64,000 nt of DNA from Chitinophagaceae bacterium (GTDB taxonomy: Bacteria > Bacteroidota > Bacteroidia > Chitinophagales > Chitinophagaceae), in the NCBI GenBank assembly GCA_020403425.1, contig JADBXR010000008.1:206986-270985 (forward strand), in the 5' to 3' direction. The position numbers and the translations under genes are program-made. The notes under the pieces are model-generated. The model saw only the letters and a list, made by a program, of their open reading frames with translations. It did no database searches and was not told where the DNA came from. Below are positions 1-9,945 of the stretch, piece by piece (the stretch's first letter is position 1; the number at the start of each line of letters is the position of its first letter).

Positions 1-1234
1 TATAGGCAGCAATATTATCGTACCCCTGTATGGCCTTGGATGACAGATATCCTCCGAAACTTGAGATATTGGGGCCGCTGCTGCTGATGGTATAATCGTT
101 AGGGATATTCCTTTTGCTTTTGATCGCAGAATCATACCTGCTCAGCAACAGGTACCGGGGTGGTACCATCTGCTTTTCGAACGTATTCAGGTTGGCATCG
201 TCAGGAACCTGTTCTGCGATCAGTTCCGCCCGGTGAATGATCCGGTTAGAAAGGCTCTGTAAACCCGGGATCCTCACCCTTACAAACGTACCGGGTGTTG
301 TTTGTACGTACACCAGTGAGTCTGATTTGGAAGTTGTGGTCAGGTATTTGGCCGCTTCGCTACCGGTACGGTTACGCAATACCTGGTTGATATTACCACT
401 GTTCACGGTGTTCATACGGAAATAGCTTACCGCTGTATCGCGCTGTGTGGCTCCGGTTGAACTGGAGCTATAATACAGTGCGAACTTGGTATTGGTGTCC
501 GCCAGATTCACTTTCAACAGGGCATTGGCACCTGCTGCATCAGCTGTTACCGCAAACCCGGAGAAATACAGACGGAAAGTGGAATCGGTCAGATAGGCAT
601 TGGTAGAATCGTAGGTCTTGAGGAATCGTGTAGCAACCGATTTGTTCAAAGGTATCCGTATCTGGTTCTTGGCATTCTCATAACGGTTATTCACAGAATC
701 ACCCAGTCTCCGGATATCAAAAGTACGGGATGGTCCCAGTGATTGTCCAAGATTGATATTTACTGCAGAACTATAATTAGAAGGGTACGCACGGTATTGT
801 TCCAGCGGGGTATTGTTGTCTATTTCAAAAACATTCAAACGGATAGGCGCCGTAGAATCTCCATACAGGCCCTTATAACTGAGGATCAACACGGCAGAAT
901 CCACCACGATACTATCCTTGTGACCGGGAATGTAAAAAGGGTAGCTGGAAGGCTTCAGTTCAAAGAACAGAGAAGCCTGGGTTTTTCCGAACAGAGGATC
1001 CGTATTGATATAACCGAGCAACTGGTTATCGCTCTTGTAGATCCGGGTAGAATCAAAATCTTCGTATGTATCAGTAAGAACGTCCAGAATGGTGTCCTTG
1101 GTAATCACACCGTCAATGGCAGGGATCAATCCCGAACCAACGTCTGTAGAAGAGATACGCGTGCAGCCTGTCAGAAAAATGAGCAAAACAACACCGGAAA
1201 TAAGGGTTCTACGCAGCGTAAAAAGTGAATGCAT
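1..1234 (-). CDS. DUF4270-type lipoprotein, C-terminus beyond window
   Basis: The ORF track misses this gene because it runs off the left edge, but the minus strand is open for 411 codons from the ATG at 1234. The product begins with a short hydrophobic signal ending in a lipobox-like FLTGC, so it is probably a lipoprotein. The following sequence is rich in Ser, Thr and Asp with beta-strand character, as in the DUF4270 family of Bacteroidota. It starts 10 bp after the stop of the GT5-like gene on the same strand, which suggests co-transcription. DUF4270 proteins have no established biochemical role; the adjacency to a short 'glycogen synthase' and panC is an arrangement I recall from related genomes. 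Confidence 0.8.
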   Translation of the reverse strand, partial: MHSLFTLRRTLISGVVLLIFLTGCTRISSTDVGSGLIPAIDGVITKDTILDVLTDTYEDFDSTRIYKSDNQLLGYINTDPLFGKTQASLFFELKPSSYPFYIPGHKDSIVVDSAVLILSYKGLYGDSTAPIRLNVFEIDNNTPLEQYRAYPSNYSSAVNINLGQSLGPSRTFDIRRLGDSVNNRYENAKNQIRIPLNKSVATRFLKTYDSTNAYLTDSTFRLYFSGFAVTADAAGANALLKVNLADTNTKFALYYSSSSTGATQRDTAVSYFRMNTVNSGNINQVLRNRTGSEAAKYLTTTSKSDSLVYVQTTPGTFVRVRIPGLQSLSNRIIHRAELIAEQVPDDANLNTFEKQMVPPRYLLLSRYDSAIKSKRNIPNDYTISSSGPNISSFGGYLSSKAIQGYDNIAAY

Positions 1235-1244
1235 GAGTTAGTGA

Positions 1245-2063
1245 TTACTTGCCCGCAAGGTCGTTGTACAATTCTAAATACTCTGTTAAATCAGAATCCC
1301 ATCCCTTGAAAGGAACTATCTTCTTTCCTTTCACTTTGGCGAAATCCTCAACGAGTTTCTTTTCTATTTTATCAGCTCCGAAAGTGATGGCATCTGCAAA
1401 ACTGGCACCGCCACGGAACATGGCCGTATTGTTTCCCTCCTTGAAGGCTTCCAGGTCCTTGTCTTTGATGTTGCTGTTGATGATGGCTTTCTGTACAAAG
1501 TCGGCCCCGAGTTTTTCCTTGAAGGTGTTCTGCCCAATGGTGAAGATCACTTTGCTGTTACCGAATACAGGCTCCTTTTTATAGGCGGTCTTGATATAGG
1601 CAGGGATCAGCCCCGTCATCCAGCCACTGCAATGGATCACATCCGGGGGCCATCCGAATTTCTTAACGGTTTCCAGCGCTCCCTTACAGAAGAAAACAGT
1701 ACGGAGTATGTTATCATCGAACCAGGCCTCCTCATCATCATGGAATACCTGCTTTCGTTTAAAAAAGTCTTCGTTCTCCAGAAAATACACCTGTAAACGG
1801 GCGTTTGGCAAAGAAGCCACTTTGATCTGCAATGGATAATCGTCATTATCTACCGACACATTGATGCCCGAAAGCCTCACCACCTCGTGTAAACGATGCC
1901 TTCTCTCATTGATCACCCCAAAGCGCGGCATGATGCACCTCACTTCCAAACCACTGTCATTGCTTTTGATCGCCAGCTTGTTGATCACCTCGGCGAACTC
2001 GGTGAGCTCCAGATAAGGCGACATTTCTGTAGCAATGAATAAAATTCTTTTCTTTGTTGACAT
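1245..2063 (-). CDS. Single-domain GT5-like glycogen/starch synthase homologue
   Basis: 272 aa, compared with about 480 aa for a classical GlgA. Only the N-terminal GT5 Rossmann domain is present, starting at KRILFIATEMSPY. The ADP-glucose-binding K-x-G-G motif expected a few residues later is replaced by LELTEFAEV, and the C-terminal GT-B lobe that carries most catalytic residues is missing. Databases usually label such Bacteroidota proteins glycogen/starch synthase, but from this sequence glucosyl transfer on its own is doubtful. It is transcribed divergently from panC and lies 10 bp before the DUF4270 gene. A sensing or scaffold role is possible; nothing in the sequence decides it. Confidence 0.75.
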   Translation of the reverse strand: MSTKKRILFIATEMSPYLELTEFAEVINKLAIKSNDSGLEVRCIMPRFGVINERRHRLHEVVRLSGINVSVDNDDYPLQIKVASLPNARLQVYFLENEDFFKRKQVFHDDEEAWFDDNILRTVFFCKGALETVKKFGWPPDVIHCSGWMTGLIPAYIKTAYKKEPVFGNSKVIFTIGQNTFKEKLGADFVQKAIINSNIKDKDLEAFKEGNNTAMFRGGASFADAITFGADKIEKKLVEDFAKVKGKKIVPFKGWDSDLTEYLELYNDLAGK

Positions 2064-2167
2064 TAGTACGTGAATTTTAGCACGATGCTGGAAAAATCAG
2101 TTGGCAAAGTTACGTAAAATGCACCGAAAAGCAACGCAAATCCGGCTTTTGCCCAAATCCACCTCAA

Positions 2168-3034
2168 ATGATCCTACTAAAAACAGCTTCTGACCTATCC
2201 CGTACACTTGCCTCCCGTAGAGCGTCCGGGGCCCGGATCGGTTTCGTTCCCACCATGGGGGCATTACACCCCGGACACCTGAAACTGGTCGAACATAGTA
2301 AAAAAAACAGTGATGCTACTGTGGTCAGCATCTTTGTGAACCCCACCCAGTTCAACGACGCGAATGATTATGCACAGTACCCCATTACGCTGGAGAAAGA
2401 CATTTACCTGCTGGAGCAGGCTGGTTGCGACATATTATTTCTTCCTGCAATAGATGAGATCTATCCCAGAGGAACTGCTTTACAGGAGCCCTATGCCCTG
2501 GGTTATTTGGAGACCCTGTTAGAGGGCAAATACCGTCCGGGGCATTTCCAGGGTGTCTGCCAGGTAGTGCACCGGTTACTGGAACTGGTACAACCTTCCC
2601 TCCTGTTCATGGGGCAGAAAGATTATCAGCAATGTATGGTGGTCCGCCAACTCATACATCTGAAGCAACTGCCCGTTGATCTACGTATCATCCCTACCCT
2701 GCGCGAAACATCCGGACTGGCCCTGAGCAGCCGTAACCTGCGACTGTCCGAAAAAGATAAGGAGGCGGCCACCGCTATTTACCGCTCGCTGCAGATGATC
2801 CGAAACGAGCTGCGTCCCGGGAACCTGGGGCCACTGATCACCAGGGCCACAAATGAGATCAGGGCCGCAGGCTTTGAAAAGATAGACTATGTCTCCATCG
2901 CATCCGCACAGGACCTCTCGGAAGTGAGCAACTGGAATGGACATAGTCCACTGGTAGCACTGGTAGCGGCGTTCCTCAACGGAGTTCGCCTGATCGATAA
3001 TCTTTCGTTGGCGGAGGCAGGCAATCCGGCATGA
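2168..3034 (+). CDS. panC: Pantothenate synthetase
   Basis: 288 aa, normal length for PanC, which joins pantoate and beta-alanine with ATP in the cytoplasm to give pantothenate for coenzyme A. Visible motifs are VPTMGALHPGH (nucleotide-binding HxGH type), FVNPTQFN, the MGQKDYQQ segment and LSSRN. It is divergent from the GT5-like gene with about 100 bp between. No panD lies beside it; panB is in the same window at 7886, about 5 kb away on the same strand, so the pathway genes are split here. Confidence 0.97.
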   Translation: MILLKTASDLSRTLASRRASGARIGFVPTMGALHPGHLKLVEHSKKNSDATVVSIFVNPTQFNDANDYAQYPITLEKDIYLLEQAGCDILFLPAIDEIYPRGTALQEPYALGYLETLLEGKYRPGHFQGVCQVVHRLLELVQPSLLFMGQKDYQQCMVVRQLIHLKQLPVDLRIIPTLRETSGLALSSRNLRLSEKDKEAATAIYRSLQMIRNELRPGNLGPLITRATNEIRAAGFEKIDYVSIASAQDLSEVSNWNGHSPLVALVAAFLNGVRLIDNLSLAEAGNPA

Positions 3035-3107
3035 GCCCCTAACAGCCTTCACCTGCAAAACAGGATTATTAGAATTGCTTGCTTAACTTGCCATCGAATA
3101 TTCCGCT

Positions 3108-4121
3108 ATGAAGAAACGTTTGTTATTTGCGATACAATACCTGTTTTTCCTGGGTCTGGGGGTATTCCTGGTATGGTGGAGCCTGCACCAGATACCGGAC
3201 GATAAATGGGGCGAGTTCAAACGTTCGCTCGAAACGGCCAATTACTGGCTGATGCTGCCGGTATTCCTGATCCTTTCCCTGAGCCACCTGTTGCGAGCAT
3301 TACGCTGGCGCATCCTGATGATGCCCATGGGTTACAGACCCTCACTTTCCAACACCTTCTTCGCCGTGATGATCGGTTACCTGGCCAACCTGGCGGTACC
3401 CCGGCTGGGAGAAGTGCTGAAATGCACCATCCTTGCCAAATATGAAAAGGTACCCGCCGAAAAACTGGTAGGCACCATCGTGGCGGAAAGAGTCGTGGAT
3501 GTGATCAGCCTGGGACTGGTATTCCTGCTGGCACTGTTCAGCCAGTTTGAAGTGGTAGGCGAATTTGCTCATCAACTGTTCAGTCAATTATTCGAGAACC
3601 GGAGCGGCAGCCTGTCGCTGGTAAAATTGGGGATCGTTGCAGCGGTCGTGATCGTGTTGACGATCGCTATCAGGATCTGGTTCGACCAGTTCTCGCATCT
3701 GAGGATCGTGATGGTGACAAAAAAAATATTACTGGGTATCTGGGAAGGACTGAACAGCATCCGTAACCTGCAGCAGAAAAGATACTTTCTATTATATAGT
3801 GCCGCCATATGGCTGCTCTATATTGTGGGCACCTGGGTAGGCTTACTGGCAACGGATGGCACTTCGCACCTCGGTCTGCGCGCCGCCACCTCCGGATTGG
3901 CATTTGCCAGCATTGGCATGATCGTGACACCTGGCGGTATTGGGGCCTATGCCTATTTTCTGGCCAAAGTACTGGAGAAGAACGATATCCCTTTCGAGAT
4001 CGGTTTTGCCAATGGCACCCTGCAATGGTTCGCACAATTCATCATCGTGGTACTGGTAGGCTCCGTTTGCCTGGTACTGCTGCCTTATTACAACAAAAAG
4101 AAGAAACATGAGAGCCGTTAG
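3108..4121 (+). CDS. Flippase-like integral membrane protein (LPG-synthase TM domain, UPF0104)
   Basis: 337 aa with about eight hydrophobic segments over most of its length and a short lysine-rich tail (YYNKKKKHESR). The pattern, including a conserved VPRLGEVLKC-like stretch after the second helices and a glycine-rich TPGGIGAYAY near the end, matches the lysylphosphatidylglycerol synthase transmembrane family (YbhN/UPF0104). The soluble aminoacyl-transferase domain of MprF is absent, so lipid flipping or an unknown membrane role is more likely than lysyl transfer. Its last 14 bp overlap the next gene, implying translational coupling with the heptose adenylyltransferase. Confidence 0.85.
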   Translation: MKKRLLFAIQYLFFLGLGVFLVWWSLHQIPDDKWGEFKRSLETANYWLMLPVFLILSLSHLLRALRWRILMMPMGYRPSLSNTFFAVMIGYLANLAVPRLGEVLKCTILAKYEKVPAEKLVGTIVAERVVDVISLGLVFLLALFSQFEVVGEFAHQLFSQLFENRSGSLSLVKLGIVAAVVIVLTIAIRIWFDQFSHLRIVMVTKKILLGIWEGLNSIRNLQQKRYFLLYSAAIWLLYIVGTWVGLLATDGTSHLGLRAATSGLAFASIGMIVTPGGIGAYAYFLAKVLEKNDIPFEIGFANGTLQWFAQFIIVVLVGSVCLVLLPYYNKKKKHESR

Positions 4122-4605
4122 CGCCATCGGAAAAAAGATATTCACCTTACCACAGTTACAGGCACAGATCGCCAGCTGGCGGGTAACCCATAAGACCATC
4201 GCTTTTACCAATGGCTGTTTCGATATCCTGCACGAAGGGCATATTGCCTCTCTCTCCCAGGCCGCTTCGGAAGCCGATTACCTGGTGGTGGGCGTGAACA
4301 GCGATAACAGCACAAAAAGACTCAAAGGTCCTGACAGGCCTGTCAATAATGAACACAGTCGCGCCCTTATGCTGGCCAGCCTCAGCATTGTAGATGCCGT
4401 AGTGATCTTTGAAGAAGATACCCCTTTACAACTGATCACGGCGATCCTGCCCGATGTACTGGTGAAAGGCGGCGATTATACCCTTGAGCAGATCGTGGGG
4501 GCCAAAGAGGTCATGGCCAATGGCGGGCGGGTGGTGATCAACCCCATCCTTCCAGGTTTTTCCACAACCAGCATCATCCAGCAGATCAAAGCCTCTTTCT
4601 CCTGA
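4108..4605 (+). CDS. rfaE2: D-glycero-beta-D-manno-heptose 1-phosphate adenylyltransferase (HldE C-terminal type)
   Basis: 165 aa cytidylyltransferase-fold protein with TNGCFDILHEGH (HxGH nucleotide-binding motif, residues about 34-45), VVGVNSDNS and LKGPDRPVN, all typical of the adenylyltransferase half of RfaE/HldE. It makes ADP-heptose from heptose 1-phosphate and ATP for lipopolysaccharide core or other heptosides. The kinase half is not fused and is not elsewhere in the window. The start codon lies inside the preceding membrane-protein gene, with a 14-bp overlap. Confidence 0.92.
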   Translation: MRAVSAIGKKIFTLPQLQAQIASWRVTHKTIAFTNGCFDILHEGHIASLSQAASEADYLVVGVNSDNSTKRLKGPDRPVNNEHSRALMLASLSIVDAVVIFEEDTPLQLITAILPDVLVKGGDYTLEQIVGAKEVMANGGRVVINPILPGFSTTSIIQQIKASFS

Positions 4606-4679
4606 ATCCAGGCCGACATATTCACCAGTAAGACACCTGTTTATCAATAAACTTAACATTACTGAAAAACCGCATTTCT

Positions 4680-4687
4680 TATATTTG
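4680..4687 (+). promoter_or_regulatory. Promoter -7 box upstream of ppk1
   Basis: TATATTTG matches the Bacteroidota -7 consensus TAnnTTTG exactly. It lies 91 bp before the ppk1 ATG, in the gap after the heptose adenylyltransferase gene, so it probably drives ppk1-ppx. No clear -33 TTTG was seen. Confidence 0.5.
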
Positions 4688-4778
4688 GGATGAGGGCCTA
4701 CGGGTGTATACCTATTCATGAATGTCCGGTTTACCGGGCCGTTCATAAGCAAACGATTGTCAAAATCCCTCTCTTCGC

Positions 4779-6872
4779 ATGGCAAAAAAATTACTCATTC
4801 AGAGAGATATCAGCTGGTTAAGTTTCAATGCAAGGGTTTTACAGGAAGCCAATGACCCCACCGTTCCCCTGAAAGAACGGATCCGCTTCCTGGGTATCTT
4901 TTCCAACAATATGGACGAATTCTTCCGGGTACGGGTAGCCACCCTGAAACGCATGCTCGAATTCAGCGAAAAACGCAAAAAACTGAACATGCACATGGAA
5001 GAAGATCCACAGCAGATCCTCGACCAGATACAGACCATCGTATTGCAGCAGCAGAACGAGTTTAACCGGATATGGACAGGGATCCAGAAAGAACTGAAAA
5101 AAGAGAAAATACAACTGGTAACCGAAAAACAACTGACACGCGAGCAACAAAGTTTTGTCAAAAAATACTTTGATGAAGAGGTCCGTTCCAACATCATTCC
5201 CCTGATGATCGAGAGCCTTCCGCAACTACCCTACCTGCGCGATAAAAGTATTTATCTCGGGGTGGTGATGCGTAAAAAGAACTCGGCCTATCACCAGAAA
5301 TATGCACTGATAGAGGTACCTGCCAAAGCAGTAGGCAGATTCATACAGCTGCCATCCAAGACCAACGAGAAACACATCATCTTACTGGAGGACGTGATCC
5401 GTTTTAACCTGCCGGTGATCTTTTCTTATTTCGGCTACGATCATTTTGAATCACATATTTTCAAAGTGACCAAAGATGCCGAGATCGATCTTGACAATGA
5501 TGTGAGCACCAGTTTTGTGGAGAAGATCGAAAAAGGAGTTAAGAACCGACGCAAAGGAAAACCGGTCCGTTTCGTATACGATAAGGAAATGGACGCGGGT
5601 TTGCTCGAATACCTGATACGCAGGCTAAGCCTGAATCATAAAAGCAATATCATACCTGGTGGCCGAATCCATAATTTCAGGCATTTCATGGATTTCCCGG
5701 ATGTGTTCCGAACCAAGAACCCGCGCCGTGCCGCTTTTACGCACCCTGCTTTACAAAGTTCAATGCGTGTGACCGATGTGATCGTGAAGAAAGATGTGAT
5801 GCTGCATTTCCCTTACCATTCCTTCAATGCGATCATCGATCTGCTTCGCGAAGCAGCGATGGACCCGGATGTCACTTCGATCAAGATCACCGCATACCGG
5901 CTGGCATCCAATTCAAAAGTGATCAATGCCCTGATCAACGCTGCCCGTAATGGCAAGGAAGTGGTGGTCATGCTGGAACTGAAGGCCCGGTTCGATGAGG
6001 AGGCCAACCTGGAATGGAAAAAGATCCTGGAAGAAGAAGGTGTAACTGTATTGTTGGGCGTACCCAGGATGAAGATCCATGCAAAACTCTGCATCATCAA
6101 AAAAAGAAAAGGCAACAAGACCATCCAGTATGGTTTTGTGAGCACAGGCAACCTGAATGAGAAGACCGCCACGGTGTACGGAGACCATTGTCTGCTTACC
6201 GCCAACCGGAATGTGATGGCTGATATCAACCGCATTTTCCATTACCTCGAAAACTGGAAGACCGGGATCCAACACCTGCGGATGTGTAAAACCTTACTGG
6301 TATGCCCGATCCAAATGCGGCAGAACCTCTTGGCACTGGTTGACAAAGAGATCAAAAATGCCAAAGCCGGGAAAGAGGCCGGCATCATCCTGAAAGTGAA
6401 CTCTCTGAGTGATGCCGCCCTGATAGCCAAACTGGGTGAAGCCGCCAGGGCGGGTGTGTCGATCCGGGTGGTGGTAAGGGGTATCTACTGCATGATGCGG
6501 GAGCCTAAGAAAGAAAAAGGAGAAGTCACTGCTATCAGCATTGTGGATGAATACCTGGAGCATGCCCGTGTGATGATCTTCCACAACCTGGGAAAAGAAA
6601 AGATCTATATATCCAGCGCAGACTGGATGGTTCGCAACCTTGACCACCGCGTGGAAGCCGCTGTGCCGGTAACCGACCCTGCCATTTGCGAAGAATTGAA
6701 GGAGATTATCCACATTCAATTAAGAGATAACGTAAAAGCGAGGATCCTCGACAATGATTTAAGCAACAACTATGTACCTTCCGCAGGTAAAAAACAGGTA
6801 CGTTCCCAGATCGAAACTTACCATTATCTGCACAAGAAAAACATAGTGAACAGTGAGGTTAGCAGCCATTGA
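4779..6872 (+). CDS. ppk1: Polyphosphate kinase 1
   Basis: 697 aa, full family length. PPK1 reversibly transfers the terminal phosphate of ATP to polyphosphate through a phosphohistidine. The N domain starts with the typical RDISWLSFNARVLQEA, followed by NNMDEFFRVRVA. The PLD-like catalytic half contains KIHAKLCII with the presumed phospho-accepting His, GFVSTGNLNEKTA, and a C-terminal ISSADWMVRNLDHRVE. The last 20 bp overlap the exopolyphosphatase gene, so synthesis and breakdown of polyphosphate are translationally coupled. Confidence 0.97.
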   Translation: MAKKLLIQRDISWLSFNARVLQEANDPTVPLKERIRFLGIFSNNMDEFFRVRVATLKRMLEFSEKRKKLNMHMEEDPQQILDQIQTIVLQQQNEFNRIWTGIQKELKKEKIQLVTEKQLTREQQSFVKKYFDEEVRSNIIPLMIESLPQLPYLRDKSIYLGVVMRKKNSAYHQKYALIEVPAKAVGRFIQLPSKTNEKHIILLEDVIRFNLPVIFSYFGYDHFESHIFKVTKDAEIDLDNDVSTSFVEKIEKGVKNRRKGKPVRFVYDKEMDAGLLEYLIRRLSLNHKSNIIPGGRIHNFRHFMDFPDVFRTKNPRRAAFTHPALQSSMRVTDVIVKKDVMLHFPYHSFNAIIDLLREAAMDPDVTSIKITAYRLASNSKVINALINAARNGKEVVVMLELKARFDEEANLEWKKILEEEGVTVLLGVPRMKIHAKLCIIKKRKGNKTIQYGFVSTGNLNEKTATVYGDHCLLTANRNVMADINRIFHYLENWKTGIQHLRMCKTLLVCPIQMRQNLLALVDKEIKNAKAGKEAGIILKVNSLSDAALIAKLGEAARAGVSIRVVVRGIYCMMREPKKEKGEVTAISIVDEYLEHARVMIFHNLGKEKIYISSADWMVRNLDHRVEAAVPVTDPAICEELKEIIHIQLRDNVKARILDNDLSNNYVPSAGKKQVRSQIETYHYLHKKNIVNSEVSSH

Positions 6873-7749
6873 TATTGGAAGTAACGCCGCAAGGCTATTG
6901 ATCACAGAAGTTAGTCAGGACCGTGAGGGCAATCCCCTTTTTAATAAACTGAACCTGGTACGTGTGCCCCTGCGCCTGGGTTTTGATGTATTTGAAAAAG
7001 GCGAGATCTCCAAGGAAAAAAGGGGGATGATCCTGCAGACGATGAAAGCCTATGGTCACCTCATCAATGCCTACAACGTAAAGAATGTGATCGCCTGCGC
7101 CACCAGCGCCATGCGCGATGCCAGCAACAGTGCCGATATCATCCGTAAAGTGAAACTGGAGACGGGACTGGAGATCGAGATCATCAGCGGCGATCTGGAA
7201 GCTTCCATCATCTACGAGAACCATGTGGCCGAACATATGGATACGGAACACAGTTACCTTTACATCGATGTGGGCGGCGGCAGTACCGAACTCACTTTCT
7301 TCGCCGACGGCAAACTGGTCTTCAAACAATCGTTCAATATCGGCACCATCCGCATGCTGAAGGATATGGTAGACGACAGCAAGTGGAACGAGATGAAAGA
7401 AGCCATCAAAAACAAAACAAAAGGATACAAGCAGATCACCGCCATCGGAACCGGGGGCAATATCAACAAAGTGTTCTCACTCAGTAAGAAAAAGGATGGC
7501 AAACCTTTGAACATTGAATTGCTGAAAGATTATTACAAGGAGATCGCCAGTTTTTCGCTGGAGGACAGGATCAATATTTACAAACTGCGCGAAGACCGTG
7601 CCGATGTGATAGTACCTGCATTACAGATCTACATCAATGTGATGCGCTGGGCCGATGCAGAGGAGATCTACGTACCCAAGATCGGCCTTGCCGATGGTTT
7701 GATACAACACCTGTATTACGAACTTGCTGCCAAAGGCATCACTTCCTGA
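6853..7749 (+). CDS. ppx: Ppx/GppA family exopolyphosphatase
   Basis: 298 aa actin-fold phosphatase. The GTG start at 6853 lies inside ppk1; translation from there gives the family N-terminus LAAIDIGSNAARLLI (phosphate-1 loop), followed by YIDVGGGSTELTFF (phosphate-2) and a glycine-rich GTGGNINKV. The length equals the two-domain Ppx/GppA core without the extra C-terminal domains of E. coli Ppx. Substrate may be polyphosphate or (p)ppGpp; the overlap with ppk1 favours polyphosphate. Confidence 0.92.
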   Translation: MRLAAIDIGSNAARLLITEVSQDREGNPLFNKLNLVRVPLRLGFDVFEKGEISKEKRGMILQTMKAYGHLINAYNVKNVIACATSAMRDASNSADIIRKVKLETGLEIEIISGDLEASIIYENHVAEHMDTEHSYLYIDVGGGSTELTFFADGKLVFKQSFNIGTIRMLKDMVDDSKWNEMKEAIKNKTKGYKQITAIGTGGNINKVFSLSKKKDGKPLNIELLKDYYKEIASFSLEDRINIYKLREDRADVIVPALQIYINVMRWADAEEIYVPKIGLADGLIQHLYYELAAKGITS

Positions 7750-7885
7750 TAGACAGACGAGGGCTGAACCTCTCTGAATTATTCCGGAATCGGCTGATTC
7801 TTCCTAATTTTAGCACTGCATATGGGATCCATGTTCATAGCAAGACCATATATGCAACCGCTTACATCCTATAAAGCCATTATAC

Positions 7886-8701
7886 ATGTCCAGCCACAAG
7901 GAAATCAAGAAAGTCACCACCCATACCTTACTGCAATTGAAAACGCAGGGCAGTCCCATTTCCATGATCACCGCCTACGATTATTCTTTTGCTCGGTTAT
8001 TCGACACTGCTGGCGTTGATGCGATACTGGTGGGCGATAGTGCCAGTAATGTCATGGCAGGACACGAGACCACCCTTCCCATCACGCTCGACCAGATGAT
8101 CTATCATGCACAATGCGTGGTGCGCGGCGTACACCGTTCACTGGTGGTAGTAGACCTACCGTTTGGCTCCTACCAGTCCAACCCTGATATCGCCGTTGCT
8201 TCCTCTATCCGCATCATGAAAGAGACCGGCGGACACGCTATCAAACTGGAAGGTGGAGAGGAAGTGATCGACAGTATCCGACGCATCGTATCTGCCGGCA
8301 TACCGGTAATGGGTCACCTGGGATTGACCCCACAATCGATCTATAAATTCGGGACGTATACGGTCAGGGCAAAAGAAGAAGCGGAAGCAGAAAAACTGAA
8401 ACGCGATGCGCTCTTGCTCCAGGAAGCGGGTTGTTTTGCTCTGGCACTGGAAAAGATACCTGCACAACTGGCCGGAACAGTGAGCCGGAGCCTGAATATT
8501 CCAACAATCGGCATCGGAGCAGGACCGGAATGCGATGGACAGGTATTGGTGATGCATGACATGCTGGGCATCAATAATGAATTCAAGCCCCGTTTTCTTC
8601 GCCAATATCTGGACCTGGAAAATCAGGTCACTTCAGCAGTGCAGACGTATATCCGGGACGTAAAAAGCCGGAATTTCCCCAACCAGCAGGAATCTTACTG
8701 A
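7886..8701 (+). CDS. panB: 3-methyl-2-oxobutanoate hydroxymethyltransferase
   Basis: 271 aa, typical PanB size. It transfers a hydroxymethyl group from methylene-tetrahydrofolate to ketoisovalerate, the first step to pantoate. Seen are [27 protein letters not shown] (metal-binding Asp region), [16 protein letters not shown] and the [15 protein letters not shown] block. The ATG at 7886 gives the expected N-terminus; an ORF in another frame beginning at 7822 is a shadow. It is monocistronic here with about 136 bp of upstream space. Confidence 0.97.
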   Translation: MSSHKEIKKVTTHTLLQLKTQGSPISMITAYDYSFARLFDTAGVDAILVGDSASNVMAGHETTLPITLDQMIYHAQCVVRGVHRSLVVVDLPFGSYQSNPDIAVASSIRIMKETGGHAIKLEGGEEVIDSIRRIVSAGIPVMGHLGLTPQSIYKFGTYTVRAKEEAEAEKLKRDALLLQEAGCFALALEKIPAQLAGTVSRSLNIPTIGIGAGPECDGQVLVMHDMLGINNEFKPRFLRQYLDLENQVTSAVQTYIRDVKSRNFPNQQESY

Positions 8702-8847
8702 GTTTTTCACCGATAAGACCCTTATTTTCACCCATATTGTTTCATGGATGATACCTGTCTGAATAGATTTGGTAACAAAGCTGGTCTCAAAGCCGGATAA
8801 AAATGACAGCAGGATCTCATCAACCATGTGTTTAAAACAATAGCCGT

Positions 8848-9945
8848 ATGCCCTTCAACAACAATAAAAAAATAGTAACACTGATAGCACACAGTGCGGC
8901 TTGGCTTTGCTTTTTTACACTCCCCTATCTCGTATTCTTTCCCCGGCTGCGTGATTTCAGTATGAGCAACCACCAGCTGGCAGCCATCATCTGCAATAAT
9001 GTCTTCCTGGTACTGTTCTACTACCTGAACACCCTGTTATTGATCCCACGTTTCCTGGTGAAGGAAAAATGGTTCCTGTATATTTTATCCATCATTGTTT
9101 GCCTGGTTGTATTCCTGTATGCTCCCAAACAGATCGCACTTCTGATTGCAGAGCCAGAGCCCTTTAATCCCAACAACCGTGAGTTCATCCGAAATCCTGC
9201 CTTCAAAGGTAAACCCAGGTTCACGGGATACATGCGCAGGCAAAGACCCGTGGCCGACCCCTACAATACTGTATTGTTCCTGTTGATATTCACGGTTGGG
9301 ACCTGCATTTCGGTGATACAACGCTGGCTGCAGACCGAACAGAACCGGAAAGAAACCGAGAATGAAAAACTGAACACAGAACTATCGTTCCTGAAATCGC
9401 AGGTGAATCCGCATTTCTTCTTCAATACCCTGAACAATATTTATTCGCTGGCGGTGGTGCGGAGCGAGAAAACTGCCCCTGCCGTAATGAAACTCTCTTC
9501 CATCATGCGCTACATACTGACAGAGACCCAGCGTGACCTGGTTCCCCTACAGAACGAAGTGGATTTCACGAATAACTTCATCGATCTGCAGAAAGTAAGG
9601 CTCACCGATAAAGTGACCCTGGATTTCTCCACCGAAGGATCTGTAGACAACCTGCTGGTGGCGCCGCTGTTGTTCATCCCATTTGTGGAAAATGCCTTTA
9701 AATACGGAGTAAGTACCAAGGAAGCCTCCACCATCAGCATCAAGATCAGGACAGAGGGAAATACCATCCATTTTTCGGCGGTGAATTATATCGTACCTTC
9801 AGAGAACAATCTGACCGAAAATACGGGCATAGGTATCAATAACGTAAAAAGGAGACTGGAGCTGATGTATCCCGGCAAACACAAACTCTCCAGTTTTGAG
9901 AAAGACAACTACTATCATGTTTACCTGGAAATAGAGACGCAATGA
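8848..9945 (+). CDS. LytS-type sensor histidine kinase
   Basis: 365 aa. The N-terminal half has about four hydrophobic helices (residues about 10-170), followed by a coiled linker. The His_kinase (PF06580) core has the phospho-accepting His in LKSQVNPHFFFNTLNNIYSLA-type sequence near residue 189. The ATPase part has PLLFIPFVENAFKYGV (N box) and GIGINNVKRRLELMYP. The 3' end overlaps the LytTR regulator by 4 bp, so the two form one two-component operon. The signal is unknown. Confidence 0.93.
   Translation: MPFNNNKKIVTLIAHSAAWLCFFTLPYLVFFPRLRDFSMSNHQLAAIICNNVFLVLFYYLNTLLLIPRFLVKEKWFLYILSIIVCLVVFLYAPKQIALLIAEPEPFNPNNREFIRNPAFKGKPRFTGYMRRQRPVADPYNTVLFLLIFTVGTCISVIQRWLQTEQNRKETENEKLNTELSFLKSQVNPHFFFNTLNNIYSLAVVRSEKTAPAVMKLSSIMRYILTETQRDLVPLQNEVDFTNNFIDLQKVRLTDKVTLDFSTEGSVDNLLVAPLLFIPFVENAFKYGVSTKEASTISIKIRTEGNTIHFSAVNYIVPSENNLTENTGIGINNVKRRLELMYPGKHKLSSFEKDNYYHVYLEIETQ

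Noticed and set aside
743-1228. 161-codon plus ORF at the left end
   Set aside because: Antisense to the DUF4270 gene, whose minus frame has a lipoprotein signal and runs open to the window edge.
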